Both the position numbers and the translations under genes were made by a program. DNA of 64,000 nucleotides, from positions 124,001-188,000 of the forward strand of contig JACKQC010000008.1 of the NCBI GenBank assembly GCA_024233085.1. Reading direction: 5' to 3'. The notes beneath the pieces were generated by a model. That model had not been told where the DNA came from, searched no databases, and saw nothing but the letters and a program-made list of their open reading frames with translations. This stretch comes from Akkermansiaceae bacterium (GTDB taxonomy: Bacteria; Verrucomicrobiota; Verrucomicrobiia; Verrucomicrobiales; DEV007). Positions 50,862 through 59,033 of the stretch are shown one piece after another (position 1 is the first letter of the stretch; each line of letters begins with the position of its first letter).

Positions 50862-51566
50862 TCAGTCCGCCTCCGCGAGCCGTTTCGCGAGCGCCTGGCT
50901 TTCGCGGGAGAGTTTTTCCAGGGGCACCGGGTAGCTTTTGCCGTTTCGCGTCACCAGAAGGACCTCGTTTCCGGACAGGCGGAGAAACCGCGCCTCGATG
51001 CTTTTTCCCTCGGTATTGGTCCACGCCCGGAACCGCGCCCGTTCGTCGTCCAGCGGTGTCTCTTTTTCCGCGGCCAGGAAGGCGGCTTCCTTCTCGCTCG
51101 GTTTTTTCGCGTCGACGATCGCGCCCCCGGCGATCCACCGTTCGATGATGGCCAGCTCGTCCGCCGGCACGGGCGGGTTTTTCCGGGGCATGAAATCGGA
51201 GTGACGGGGCTCGAGTTTCATCGCCTGGAGAAAGCTGCTGTTCGCCGGCTTGCCGGGCTGAATGACGCTGTAGGGACCGATGCGGTCGTCGCGCATGGCG
51301 TCGAGATCGTCGAGCGCGAGGTCGCCTTTCACCGACGATTTCTCGCGGCTGTGGCATTTCCAGCAATGCTTCCTCAGGATCGGGGTGACGTCGTTCACGT
51401 AGTCGATCGCCCCGGCGCGCGCCGGAGCCATCGCCAGCGCCGCGAGCGAGACCGCGAACGCTTTGACGGCGAGGGAGCGCGGATGTCCCGTCCGCCCGGC
51501 CGTCCCGGGCGTCGACGTCCGGTCCGGGCGAGGCGGGTTCGAGCGTTTCCCGCGGTGTGTTGCCAT
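50862..51566 (-). CDS. exported planctomycete-type cytochrome c with SHD1 domain
   Basis: 234 residues. A hydrophobic segment (about 33-52) follows a 30-residue Arg/Pro-rich N-terminus. IDYVNDVTPILRKHCWKCHSRE is the signature of the planctomycete cytochrome C (PSD1-associated) domain, with the heme site CWKCH. The second half is an SHD1-like domain (FRAWTNTEGKSIEARFLRLSG; NGKSYPVPLEKLS, in outline). Such proteins work outside the cytoplasmic membrane; the electron partner is unknown. The long N-terminal extension may mean the true start is later, but no ATG is available. Confidence 0.82.
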   Translation of the reverse strand: MATHRGKRSNPPRPDRTSTPGTAGRTGHPRSLAVKAFAVSLAALAMAPARAGAIDYVNDVTPILRKHCWKCHSREKSSVKGDLALDDLDAMRDDRIGPYSVIQPGKPANSSFLQAMKLEPRHSDFMPRKNPPVPADELAIIERWIAGGAIVDAKKPSEKEAAFLAAEKETPLDDERARFRAWTNTEGKSIEARFLRLSGNEVLLVTRNGKSYPVPLEKLSRESQALAKRLAEAD

Positions 51567-51703
51567 TCGCGAATCCTATACGCTTCGCCGGAAAAAGACC
51601 GCCGAAAAAATCGGGACGGGTTTTCGCCGGTCCGCCTTGCCGCTTGAATCGGGGGGCGGTCGGCAGTAACGGGTGGGTGAAGAATCTTTCCGCCGCTCCA
51701 GCC

Positions 51704-52507
51704 ATGCCCGACCCCGCCGCCGCCCCCGAAGTCAAGCCCGCCCATCTGCTGAAAGCCGGCGCGGCCCAGTTCGAATACCGCCAGCGCTCCAACCCGCGCA
51801 CGACCAACCTCGACATGCTCGCCTACGGCACCTTCCACGCCGGGCCGGGCGCGGTGAGCGACGAGTTTTTCCACCGGGCCGAGGAGGCCATCCTGTTCTG
51901 CCTGGAGGGCGCCTGCACCGTCGAACTCGACGAGGGCAACGGCGCCGCGCCCCGCGCCGTGAAGCTCGACTACTACGACACCCTCTACCTTCCCCGCGAA
52001 ACCGCCTACCGTCTCGTCAACGAATCCGCCGACGCGCCCGCCATGCTCGCCGTCTGCCGCGCGCCGGCGGAAAACCGCCACGCCGTGCATCACGCGCGCT
52101 GGGAGGAAATCCGGCGGGACGAAAGCCGCATCCGCCATCTCAATCAGAAGGACGTCTTCCTGATGTTCGACGTCAGCGAGGGCGCCGACAAGCTGATCGC
52201 CGGCTACACCATCTACGAGCCCCACACCCGCGCCTGGCCGCCGCACAACCACACCGACCAGGAGGAGGTTTACATCTTCACGAAGGGCCGCGGCAGCATG
52301 GAGGTCTATCCCGACGAGGAGCACAAGACCTTCGTTTACAGCGTGGACACCATGGACGCCGTCACCATCCCGCTGCTCAACTACCATCCCGTGTTCAGCC
52401 AGGAGGAGGAACTCCACTTCATCTGGTGCCTCTGCGGCGAGCGCTACTGGGTCGGCGACAAGCACAAGGCCTTCATGGACGCCTCCGTCGATTCCCTCAC
52501 GACCTGA
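51704..52507 (+). CDS. IolB/KduI-like bicupin isomerase
   Basis: 267 residues with two cupin domains. The second has WPPHNHTDQEEVYIF with the metal-binding His-x-His and Glu, and a late LNYHPVFS. This pattern fits 5-deoxy-glucuronate isomerase (IolB) and related sugar-acid isomerases. It is the first of a run with an aldehyde dehydrogenase and an FSA-type transaldolase, suggesting inositol- or uronate-like breakdown, but no other iol gene is present. ATG at 51704, with no Shine-Dalgarno sequence. Confidence 0.75.
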   Translation: MPDPAAAPEVKPAHLLKAGAAQFEYRQRSNPRTTNLDMLAYGTFHAGPGAVSDEFFHRAEEAILFCLEGACTVELDEGNGAAPRAVKLDYYDTLYLPRETAYRLVNESADAPAMLAVCRAPAENRHAVHHARWEEIRRDESRIRHLNQKDVFLMFDVSEGADKLIAGYTIYEPHTRAWPPHNHTDQEEVYIFTKGRGSMEVYPDEEHKTFVYSVDTMDAVTIPLLNYHPVFSQEEELHFIWCLCGERYWVGDKHKAFMDASVDSLTT

Positions 52508-52561
52508 GCCGGCGGAGCCGGAAATCCGAGGCGCGAAATCCGAAATCCCAAATTTTTTTCC

Positions 52562-54013
52562 ATGTCCGACATTCGTCCCCTTTATCTGAACGGCCGCTTC
52601 GTCGATCCGGGCGGCAAACCGATCGAAGTCGTCAATCCCTCCACCGGCGGGATCTGCGGCCGCGTGGCCACCGTCGACCGCGCCGGCGTGCGCCGGGCGA
52701 TCGACGACGCGTGGAAGGCCTTCGACGGCTGGCGCGGGCGCACCGCGATGGAGCGCGGCCAGTTTCTGCGGAAAATCGCCGACGCCCTCGAGGCCCGCGT
52801 CGACGAGATCGCCCGCACCATCACCACCGAAAACGGCAAGCCGCTCCCGCAGAGCCGGGGCGAGCTGGGCATGACGATCGATCACCTCCGCTGGTTCGCC
52901 GAGGAGGGGCGGCGCGCCTATGGCCGCGTGGTGCCGAATCAGGCGCCCGGCAAGCGCCACCTCGTCATCCGCACCCCGGTCGGGCCGGTCGGGGCCATCG
53001 CGCCGTGGAATTTTCCGCTCGTGCTGGCGATCCGGAAAGCCGCGCCCGCCCTGGCCGCCGGCTGCCCCGTCCTGCTCAAGCCCGCCAGCGCCACGCCGCT
53101 CTGCGCGGTGGCCTTCGCCGAGGCCGTTCACGAGGCCGGCCTGCCCGAGGGCGTGTTTCAACTCGTCGCCGGGAGCGCCCGCGAGATCGCGGCCGAGATG
53201 ACGGAGAATCCCCGCTGCCGCAAGATCACCTTCACCGGCTCGACCGAGGTGGGGCGCGAACTGATGGCGGCCGGCGCGCCGTTTATCAAGAAACTGTCCC
53301 TCGAACTCGGCGGCCAGGCGCCCCTGCTCGTCTTCGAGGACGCCGATCTCGACGCCGCCGTCGCCGGAACCCTGATCGCGAAGTTCCGCAACACCGGCCA
53401 GTCCTGCGTCGCCGCCAACCGCGTCTATGTGCAGGAAGGCATTCACGACGCCTTCGTCGAGCGGCTCGTCGAGAAAGCCGCCGCGCTGCCCGTGGGCGAC
53501 GGCTTCACCGAGGGCGTCGAAATCGGGCCGCTCATCGACAAGGCGGGCCTCGACGCCGCGCTCGCGCACATCGAGCAGGCCGTCGCCGGCGGCGCGACGG
53601 TTCGCTGCGGCGGCAAACGCTGGACCGGACCGAACGGCGAGGGCGCCAACGGATTTTTCCTGGAGCCCACCGTGCTCACCGGCGTGCCCGCGGGCGCCCG
53701 CTGCCTGACCGAGGAGACCTTCGCGCCCGTGGCGCCGGTCGTGCCCTTTGCCACCGAAGCCGAGGCCATCTCCCTCGCCAACGACACCGAGTTCGGGCTG
53801 GCCGCCTACGTCTTCACCCGCGACGTGGGCCGCGTCTGGCGTCTGGGCGAAAGACTCGAGGCCGGCTCCATCGGTATCAACGACGCCGTTCCCGCCACCA
53901 GCAACTGCCCCTTCGGCGGCGCGAAACAGAGCGGCCTCGGCCGCGAACTCGGCTCCGAGGGGCTCGACGCCTTCCTGGAAACCAAGCACCTGTCCTTCGC
54001 CGGGATCGATTGA
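52562..54013 (+). CDS. NAD(P)-dependent semialdehyde dehydrogenase (GabD-like)
   Basis: 483 residues, aldehyde dehydrogenase superfamily. Visible are APWNFPLVLAIRKAAPALAAGC, FTGSTEVG (cofactor), the general base in LELGGQAPL, and the nucleophile in NTGQSCVAANR. It most resembles succinate-semialdehyde dehydrogenases, but by context could act on methylmalonate or other semialdehydes from sugar-acid breakdown. Its end is followed directly by a palindromic repeat cluster, after which the transaldolase begins. Confidence 0.9.
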   Translation: MSDIRPLYLNGRFVDPGGKPIEVVNPSTGGICGRVATVDRAGVRRAIDDAWKAFDGWRGRTAMERGQFLRKIADALEARVDEIARTITTENGKPLPQSRGELGMTIDHLRWFAEEGRRAYGRVVPNQAPGKRHLVIRTPVGPVGAIAPWNFPLVLAIRKAAPALAAGCPVLLKPASATPLCAVAFAEAVHEAGLPEGVFQLVAGSAREIAAEMTENPRCRKITFTGSTEVGRELMAAGAPFIKKLSLELGGQAPLLVFEDADLDAAVAGTLIAKFRNTGQSCVAANRVYVQEGIHDAFVERLVEKAAALPVGDGFTEGVEIGPLIDKAGLDAALAHIEQAVAGGATVRCGGKRWTGPNGEGANGFFLEPTVLTGVPAGARCLTEETFAPVAPVVPFATEAEAISLANDTEFGLAAYVFTRDVGRVWRLGERLEAGSIGINDAVPATSNCPFGGAKQSGLGRELGSEGLDAFLETKHLSFAGID

Positions 54014-54015
54014 TT

Positions 54016-54078
54016 GGCTCAACCCTGTTTGCCCCCCGACCCAACCCTGTTGACTCTCCGACCCAACCCTGTTCACTC
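54016..54078. repeat. 22-bp-period palindromic repeat, locus 7 (3 units)
   Basis: Three same-orientation units (54016-54034, 54038-54056, 54060-54078; core CCT) with gaps CCC and TCC. It begins just after the dehydrogenase stop and ends six bases before the transaldolase ATG. Confidence 0.93.
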
Positions 54079-54084
54079 CAGACC

Positions 54085-54747
54085 ATGAAACTCCTCCTCG
54101 ACAGCGCGAAAACCGACGAAATCCAGCACGGCCTCGAAATGTGGAACCTCGACGGCGTCACGACCAATCCCCGGCACGTCATGGCCTCGGGCAAGCCGTT
54201 TCGCCGGGTGATCGGCGAAATCGCCGAGCTGGTCGCCGGCACCGACAAGGAGATCAGCGTCGAGGTCAATCCCCACCTCACCGACTGGAAGGAAATGGTC
54301 GCGCAGGGCAGGGAACTCGCGGCGCTTTCGCCGAATTTCGTGATCAAGATCGGCGTCAGCGAATCGGGCTGCAAGGCGATCCGCGAGCTGACCGAGGCGG
54401 GGATCCGCGTCAATGCCACGCTGATTTTTTCGGTCGCGCAGGCCTGGCAGGCGGCGCGGGCCGGGGCGGCCTTCGTCAGTCCCTTTCTCGGGTGGAAGGA
54501 GCAGTACGGCGACGGCACCACCGATTTCATCCGCGAGGTGCGCGACATGCTCGACATCCACGGCTACCCGGCCGAGATCATCGCGGCGGCCCTGCGCAAC
54601 GCGAAGCAGATCGGCGACGCGGCCGTGTCGGGAGCGCATTGCGTGACGGCGGGCCTGGCGGTTTACGAGGACAGCTTCAAGAATCCCTACACGGTTCACG
54701 GCGAGAAGATTTTCCAAGACAGTTGGGACGCGACGCCGCAAGGGTGA
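54085..54747 (+). CDS. transaldolase of the fructose-6-phosphate aldolase type
   Basis: 220 residues, the short form of the family. Visible are LDSAKTDEI, GVTTNPRH, the Schiff-base lysine in NFVIKIG, NATLIFSVAQAW, and SPFLGW with the conserved phosphate-binding residues nearby. It exchanges or splits three-carbon units of sugar phosphates. The Asp that opens the active-site motif (LLLDSAKTDEI) is kept. It follows a palindromic repeat and precedes threonine synthase. Confidence 0.9.
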   Translation: MKLLLDSAKTDEIQHGLEMWNLDGVTTNPRHVMASGKPFRRVIGEIAELVAGTDKEISVEVNPHLTDWKEMVAQGRELAALSPNFVIKIGVSESGCKAIRELTEAGIRVNATLIFSVAQAWQAARAGAAFVSPFLGWKEQYGDGTTDFIREVRDMLDIHGYPAEIIAAALRNAKQIGDAAVSGAHCVTAGLAVYEDSFKNPYTVHGEKIFQDSWDATPQG

Positions 54748-54790
54748 CGAGGGTTTTTTGAACCGCGGAATTCACGGATTTTTGTTTTTT

Positions 54791-56047
54791 ATGTCGAACG
54801 ACTCCAACGCCAATCTGACCGCCGACCGGCCGACTTTCGTGACGCACCTCGAGTGCGGGATGGAGGGCGACCGCTACGAGGCGGACACCGTCCACGGCCT
54901 TTCGAAGGCGGGAAAACCGCTGCTGGTCCGCTACGATCTCGAGGGGATCGGCAAGGCGGTGACGCGCGAGGAGCTGGCGTCGCGCCCGGCGGATCTCTGG
55001 CGTTACCGGGAGTTTTTGCCGGTGCGGAAGACGGAAAACATCGTCAGTCTCGGCGAGATCCAGACGCCCCTGATCGAGCTGCCGCGGCTGCGGGCGGGGA
55101 AGGGGACGCTGTTGGTGAAGGACGAGGGGCGGCTGCCGACGGGGTCGTTCAAGGCGCGCGGCCTGTGCCTGGCGGTCTGCATGGCGAAGGAGCTGGGAAT
55201 TCAACGGGTCGCGATGCCGACCAACGGAAACGCCGGCGCCGCGCTGGCCGCCTACGGGAGCCGGGCGGGGATGGAGAGCTATATCTTCTGCCCTGCCGAC
55301 ACGCCGGAGGTCAACGTGCGCGAAATCGCGGCCCAGGGCGCGAAGGTCTGGCGGGTCAACGGACTCATCAACGACTGCGGCCGCATCGTCGGCCAGGGGA
55401 AGGAGGCGACGGGGTGGTTCGATTTTTCGACGCTGAAGGAGCCCTACCGGATCGAGGGCAAGAAGACGATGGGCCTGGAGCTGGCTGACCAGATGGGGTG
55501 GACGGTGCCGGACACGATTTTTTACCCGACCGGCGGCGGCACGGGATTGATCGGGATGTGGAAGGCTTTCAACGAGCTGAAAGAGCTGGGCTGGCTGACC
55601 GGAAAGCTCCCCCGCATGGTGGCGGTGCAGGCCAGCGGCTGCGCGCCGATGGTGAAGGCCTGGGAGGCGGGCGTCGAGCACGCCGAACTCTGGGAAAACG
55701 CCCACACCGTCGCGGCGGGCATCCGCGTGCCGGTGGCGGTGGGCGACTTTCTCATCCTGCGCGCGGTGCGCGAGAGCGGCGGCTTCGCCATCGCGGTGGA
55801 CGACGACGCGATCGTCGCCGGGCTCGAAGAGGTGTCGAAGACGGAGGGATTCCTGATGTGTCCCGAGGGCGCCGCCACCTACGCGGCCTGGAAAAAGGCG
55901 CTTGCCGGCGGGCTCGTGTCGCCGGACGAAACGGCGGTGCTTTTCAACTGCGCCTCGGGCCTGAAATACGAGCTTCCCCGCGCCGACGACGCGCTCGATT
56001 GCACGGGGCCGATCGATTACGGGAAACTCGTCGCCGCCCACGCCTGA
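54791..56047 (+). CDS. thrC: threonine synthase
   Basis: 418 residues, a fold-type II PLP enzyme that turns O-phosphohomoserine into threonine. The PLP lysine is in TGSFKARG, the phosphate loop in GGGTGLIGMWK, and TNGNAGAALAAYG follows the lysine as in the family. The first residues CGMEGDRYEADTVHGLS match the N-terminus of the long plant-like class. The ATG at 54791 is preceded by TTTTGTTTTTT and no Shine-Dalgarno sequence. Cysteate or threonine-dehydratase-like relatives are less likely. Confidence 0.88.
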   Translation: MSNDSNANLTADRPTFVTHLECGMEGDRYEADTVHGLSKAGKPLLVRYDLEGIGKAVTREELASRPADLWRYREFLPVRKTENIVSLGEIQTPLIELPRLRAGKGTLLVKDEGRLPTGSFKARGLCLAVCMAKELGIQRVAMPTNGNAGAALAAYGSRAGMESYIFCPADTPEVNVREIAAQGAKVWRVNGLINDCGRIVGQGKEATGWFDFSTLKEPYRIEGKKTMGLELADQMGWTVPDTIFYPTGGGTGLIGMWKAFNELKELGWLTGKLPRMVAVQASGCAPMVKAWEAGVEHAELWENAHTVAAGIRVPVAVGDFLILRAVRESGGFAIAVDDDAIVAGLEEVSKTEGFLMCPEGAATYAAWKKALAGGLVSPDETAVLFNCASGLKYELPRADDALDCTGPIDYGKLVAAHA

Positions 56048-56053
56048 GTCGTC

Positions 56054-57028
56054 ATGCCCCGTATCCTCGTCACCGAAAACATCGCCGGCAAGGCGATGGA
56101 CGAACTCCGCGCCGGCGGAGATGTCGCCTTCGAGCCCGAACTGTGGCGCGATCCCGCGGCGCTGGCGGAGGCCTTGCGCGAGGCGGAGGCCGTGATCGTT
56201 CGCAACCAGACACGGGTGACGGCGGAGTTGATCGCCGGCGCGCCGAAGTTGAAAATCGTCGCGCGCGCCGGAGCCGGGCTGGACAACATCGACACCGCCG
56301 CCGCGAGCGAGGCGGGGATCGTGGTCAGCTTCGCGCCGTCGGAGAACTCGCTGTCGGTGGCCGAGCTGGCGCTGGGCCTGATGATTTCGCTGGCGCGGAA
56401 AATTTCCGCCGCCGATCGCGACACGCGGGCCGGAGGCTGGAAGCGCGCGGTTTTCACGGGCGGCGAGCTGTCCGGCAAGACGCTCGGCGTGGTCGGGATC
56501 GGCCGGATCGGCACGCTGGTGGCGCGGCGAGCGCGTGCTTTCGGCATGAGGATCGTGGCGCACGACGAATTTGTCGATCCCGAGGCGCCGCATCTGCGGG
56601 AGTTGGGCGCGCGGCTGGTGACGCTGGACGAACTGGTGGCGGAGTCGGACTTCATCACCACGCACGTGCCGCTGACCGAGGAGACACGGCATCTGTTTGG
56701 GGCGAAATTTTTCGCGGCAATGAAGCCGGGGGCGTTTTTTGTGAACACGTCGCGCGGGGAGGTGGTGGACGAGGCGGCTCTGGCGGCGGCGCTGGAGAGC
56801 GGGCATCTCGGCGGCGCGGCGCTGGACGTGCGCGAGGTCGAGCCGCCGGCGGCGGACAGCCCGCTGGGGCGCTTCGACAACGTGATCCTGACCCCGCACA
56901 TCGCGGCCTTCACCGACGAGGCGCAGGAGCGGGTCGTGGCCGCCGTGTGCCGGGACGCGGTCTCCGTGTTGCGGGGCGAGCCGGCGGCGGGTTTCTTCAA
57001 TTTTCCCGAACCGCGCGGGCGCGGCTGA
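56054..57028 (+). CDS. SerA-like D-2-hydroxyacid dehydrogenase
   Basis: 324 residues. NAD-binding GIGRIGTLVARRARAFG, the substrate Arg region NTSRGEVVDEAAL, Glu in DVREVEPP and His in LTPHIAAFT are all present. This is the catalytic core of D-3-phosphoglycerate dehydrogenase without the C-terminal regulatory ACT domains, so it may make serine or act on another 2-hydroxy acid. It begins seven bases after thrC, so the two are co-transcribed. Confidence 0.88.
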   Translation: MPRILVTENIAGKAMDELRAGGDVAFEPELWRDPAALAEALREAEAVIVRNQTRVTAELIAGAPKLKIVARAGAGLDNIDTAAASEAGIVVSFAPSENSLSVAELALGLMISLARKISAADRDTRAGGWKRAVFTGGELSGKTLGVVGIGRIGTLVARRARAFGMRIVAHDEFVDPEAPHLRELGARLVTLDELVAESDFITTHVPLTEETRHLFGAKFFAAMKPGAFFVNTSRGEVVDEAALAAALESGHLGGAALDVREVEPPAADSPLGRFDNVILTPHIAAFTDEAQERVVAAVCRDAVSVLRGEPAAGFFNFPEPRGRG

Positions 57029-57236
57029 GCGGTTTCCGGGCGCGAAAACCGAACGTCATCGCGGCCCTTTTTGAGGGTGGCATTCTCGGGGCACCGCTGC
57101 TTTATTGCCTGCGTCTCCCGGCCTTTCGCAAGCAATCGGGCGGGCGCCACGGGGCGCGCCGTCCGGCGGCGGCGAGTTGCCGTGACCGCCGCGAAAGTCC
57201 CGAAATTCCCGTTTGGAAACAAGCGATCTTCAATCC

Positions 57237-59033
57237 ATGCGCGTAGTCGATTATCACAAGGACACTTCAGCGACTCCCTACCAGTTGATCAAGGGGGTGG
57301 GAATCGTCGCGGGAATCTTCTCGCTGGTGGTCTGGGTCCTCCTGGTGGCCAACAACCTCAGCGTCAAGCGGAGCGATCCCATTCATTCTCCGGGTATTCA
57401 GAAACTGATCGAGGAACTGAAGTCCGATCCAAAGAACGAGGCGCTGCGTGACGAGATTCGCCAGCTCGACATGATCGCGCGCAAGGCGTTTTTCACCAGC
57501 CAGCGCTTCAACCGGCTCGCCATCTACCTGCTGGTCGGCGGCCTGGTGGTGACGGTGATCGCGCTCAAGGCGATGGAGTCCTACAAGGCGCTGCCGCCGC
57601 TTCCCGACTCGTCCGATCCGAAGGATGACCTGGTCGAAAACGCCAAATGGGCGCGCAAGGCCGTCACCTATGTGGGCCTGGTGCTGGTGGGTTTCGCCCT
57701 GATGATCGCGCTGCCGTGGCGGAGCAATCTGAACCTTTCCGAGGAGGCTCTCGCGAATGTCCCGGCGACCGAAGGCGGCGGCGAAGCGCCGAAGGCGACC
57801 GCTCCCGCCGCCGCGTCCGCGGCCGCGCCAACTCCCGCACCCGCTTCCGCGGCGGCGCCGGCCCAGCCGCCGGCCTCGGCCGAGGAACGGCTGAAAAACT
57901 GGCCCGGACTTCGCGGCCCGGCCGCGGGGGTGGCGACGACGGCTTCGGGCCTGTTGACCGAGTGGGACGGCGAGGCCGGGACCGGCGTGAAATGGAAGAC
58001 CGCGCTGCCGTTGCCGGGCATGAGTTCGCCGATTTACTGGGAAGGTAAGCTTTTTCTCACCGGCGCCGACGAGACGACCCGCGAGGTGTACGCCGTCGAC
58101 GCGGAAAGCGGCAAACTTCTTTGGCAAAAGAAGGTCGAGGGCGTGTCCGGATCGCCCGCCGCGCCGCCGGAAGTGTCCGAGGAAACCGGGTATGCCGCCG
58201 GGACCATGGCGACCGACGGCGTGCGGGTCTTCGCGATTTTTTCCAACGGCGATCTCGCCGCCTTCGACATGGACGGCAACCCGGTCTGGTCGAAGAGCGT
58301 CGGGCAGCCCGCCAACCCGTACGGTTACGCGTCGTCGCTGGCGATCTTCGAGGACACGCTGCTGGTGCAGTTCGACCAGGAGGAGGGTTCCTACCTCGGC
58401 GGTTTCGATGTCGCGACGGGCGGGGAAAAATGGAAAACGCCGCGCGAGTTCGGCCCGTCCTGGTCGTCGCCGGTGGTGTTCGACTCCGGCGAGCGGTCCG
58501 AGGTGGTGTTGTCGGCCGATCCGACCGTCGTGTCCTACGATCCGAAGGACGGCAAGGAACTCTGGCGGGTCGACGCCCTGGAGAACGGCGAGATCGCGGC
58601 GCTGCCGGTTTACGGGGAGGGCATGGTTTTCTCGTCGGCCGACGCGGCGAAACTCAGCGCGATCGACGTCAAGACTGGTCAGGTGGTGTGGGAAAACGAG
58701 GATTTGAAGCCCGGAGTCTCGTCGCCCGTCGCGCATGAGGGGCTGCTCTATTGCGGGACCGACGACGGCGCGCTGGTTTGCTACGATGTTAAAACCGGCG
58801 AGGAGGTGTGGGCGGAGTTCGCCGACTTCGGCTTTTACGCCTCGCCCATCGTGGCCGAGGGCCGCGTTTACCTGATGGATCGGGGCGGAAACATGTTCGT
58901 CCTGAAACCCGGCCGCTCCCACGAGGTCGTCGGCATGGGAAAACTGGGCGAGGAAGCCTCCACCACGCCCGCCGTGATCGGTGACAGTCTTTACATTCGC
59001 GGAACCGAAAACCTCTATCGCATCGCACCTTGA
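57237..59033 (+). CDS. membrane-anchored PQQ-like beta-propeller protein
   Basis: 598 residues. Three membrane helices in the first ~190 residues (about 16-37, 92-112 and 145-165) precede an Ala/Pro-rich linker and then a PQQ-like propeller (about 215-598) with repeated WQKK, WKT, LWRV and VWEN blade ends. No PQQ ligand site is certain, and many such proteins only bind. It is followed, with a stop-start overlap (TTGA), by a NuoE-NuoF fusion, so it may be a membrane partner of the electron-transfer pair. Confidence 0.8.
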   Translation: MRVVDYHKDTSATPYQLIKGVGIVAGIFSLVVWVLLVANNLSVKRSDPIHSPGIQKLIEELKSDPKNEALRDEIRQLDMIARKAFFTSQRFNRLAIYLLVGGLVVTVIALKAMESYKALPPLPDSSDPKDDLVENAKWARKAVTYVGLVLVGFALMIALPWRSNLNLSEEALANVPATEGGGEAPKATAPAAASAAAPTPAPASAAAPAQPPASAEERLKNWPGLRGPAAGVATTASGLLTEWDGEAGTGVKWKTALPLPGMSSPIYWEGKLFLTGADETTREVYAVDAESGKLLWQKKVEGVSGSPAAPPEVSEETGYAAGTMATDGVRVFAIFSNGDLAAFDMDGNPVWSKSVGQPANPYGYASSLAIFEDTLLVQFDQEEGSYLGGFDVATGGEKWKTPREFGPSWSSPVVFDSGERSEVVLSADPTVVSYDPKDGKELWRVDALENGEIAALPVYGEGMVFSSADAAKLSAIDVKTGQVVWENEDLKPGVSSPVAHEGLLYCGTDDGALVCYDVKTGEEVWAEFADFGFYASPIVAEGRVYLMDRGGNMFVLKPGRSHEVVGMGKLGEEASTTPAVIGDSLYIRGTENLYRIAP

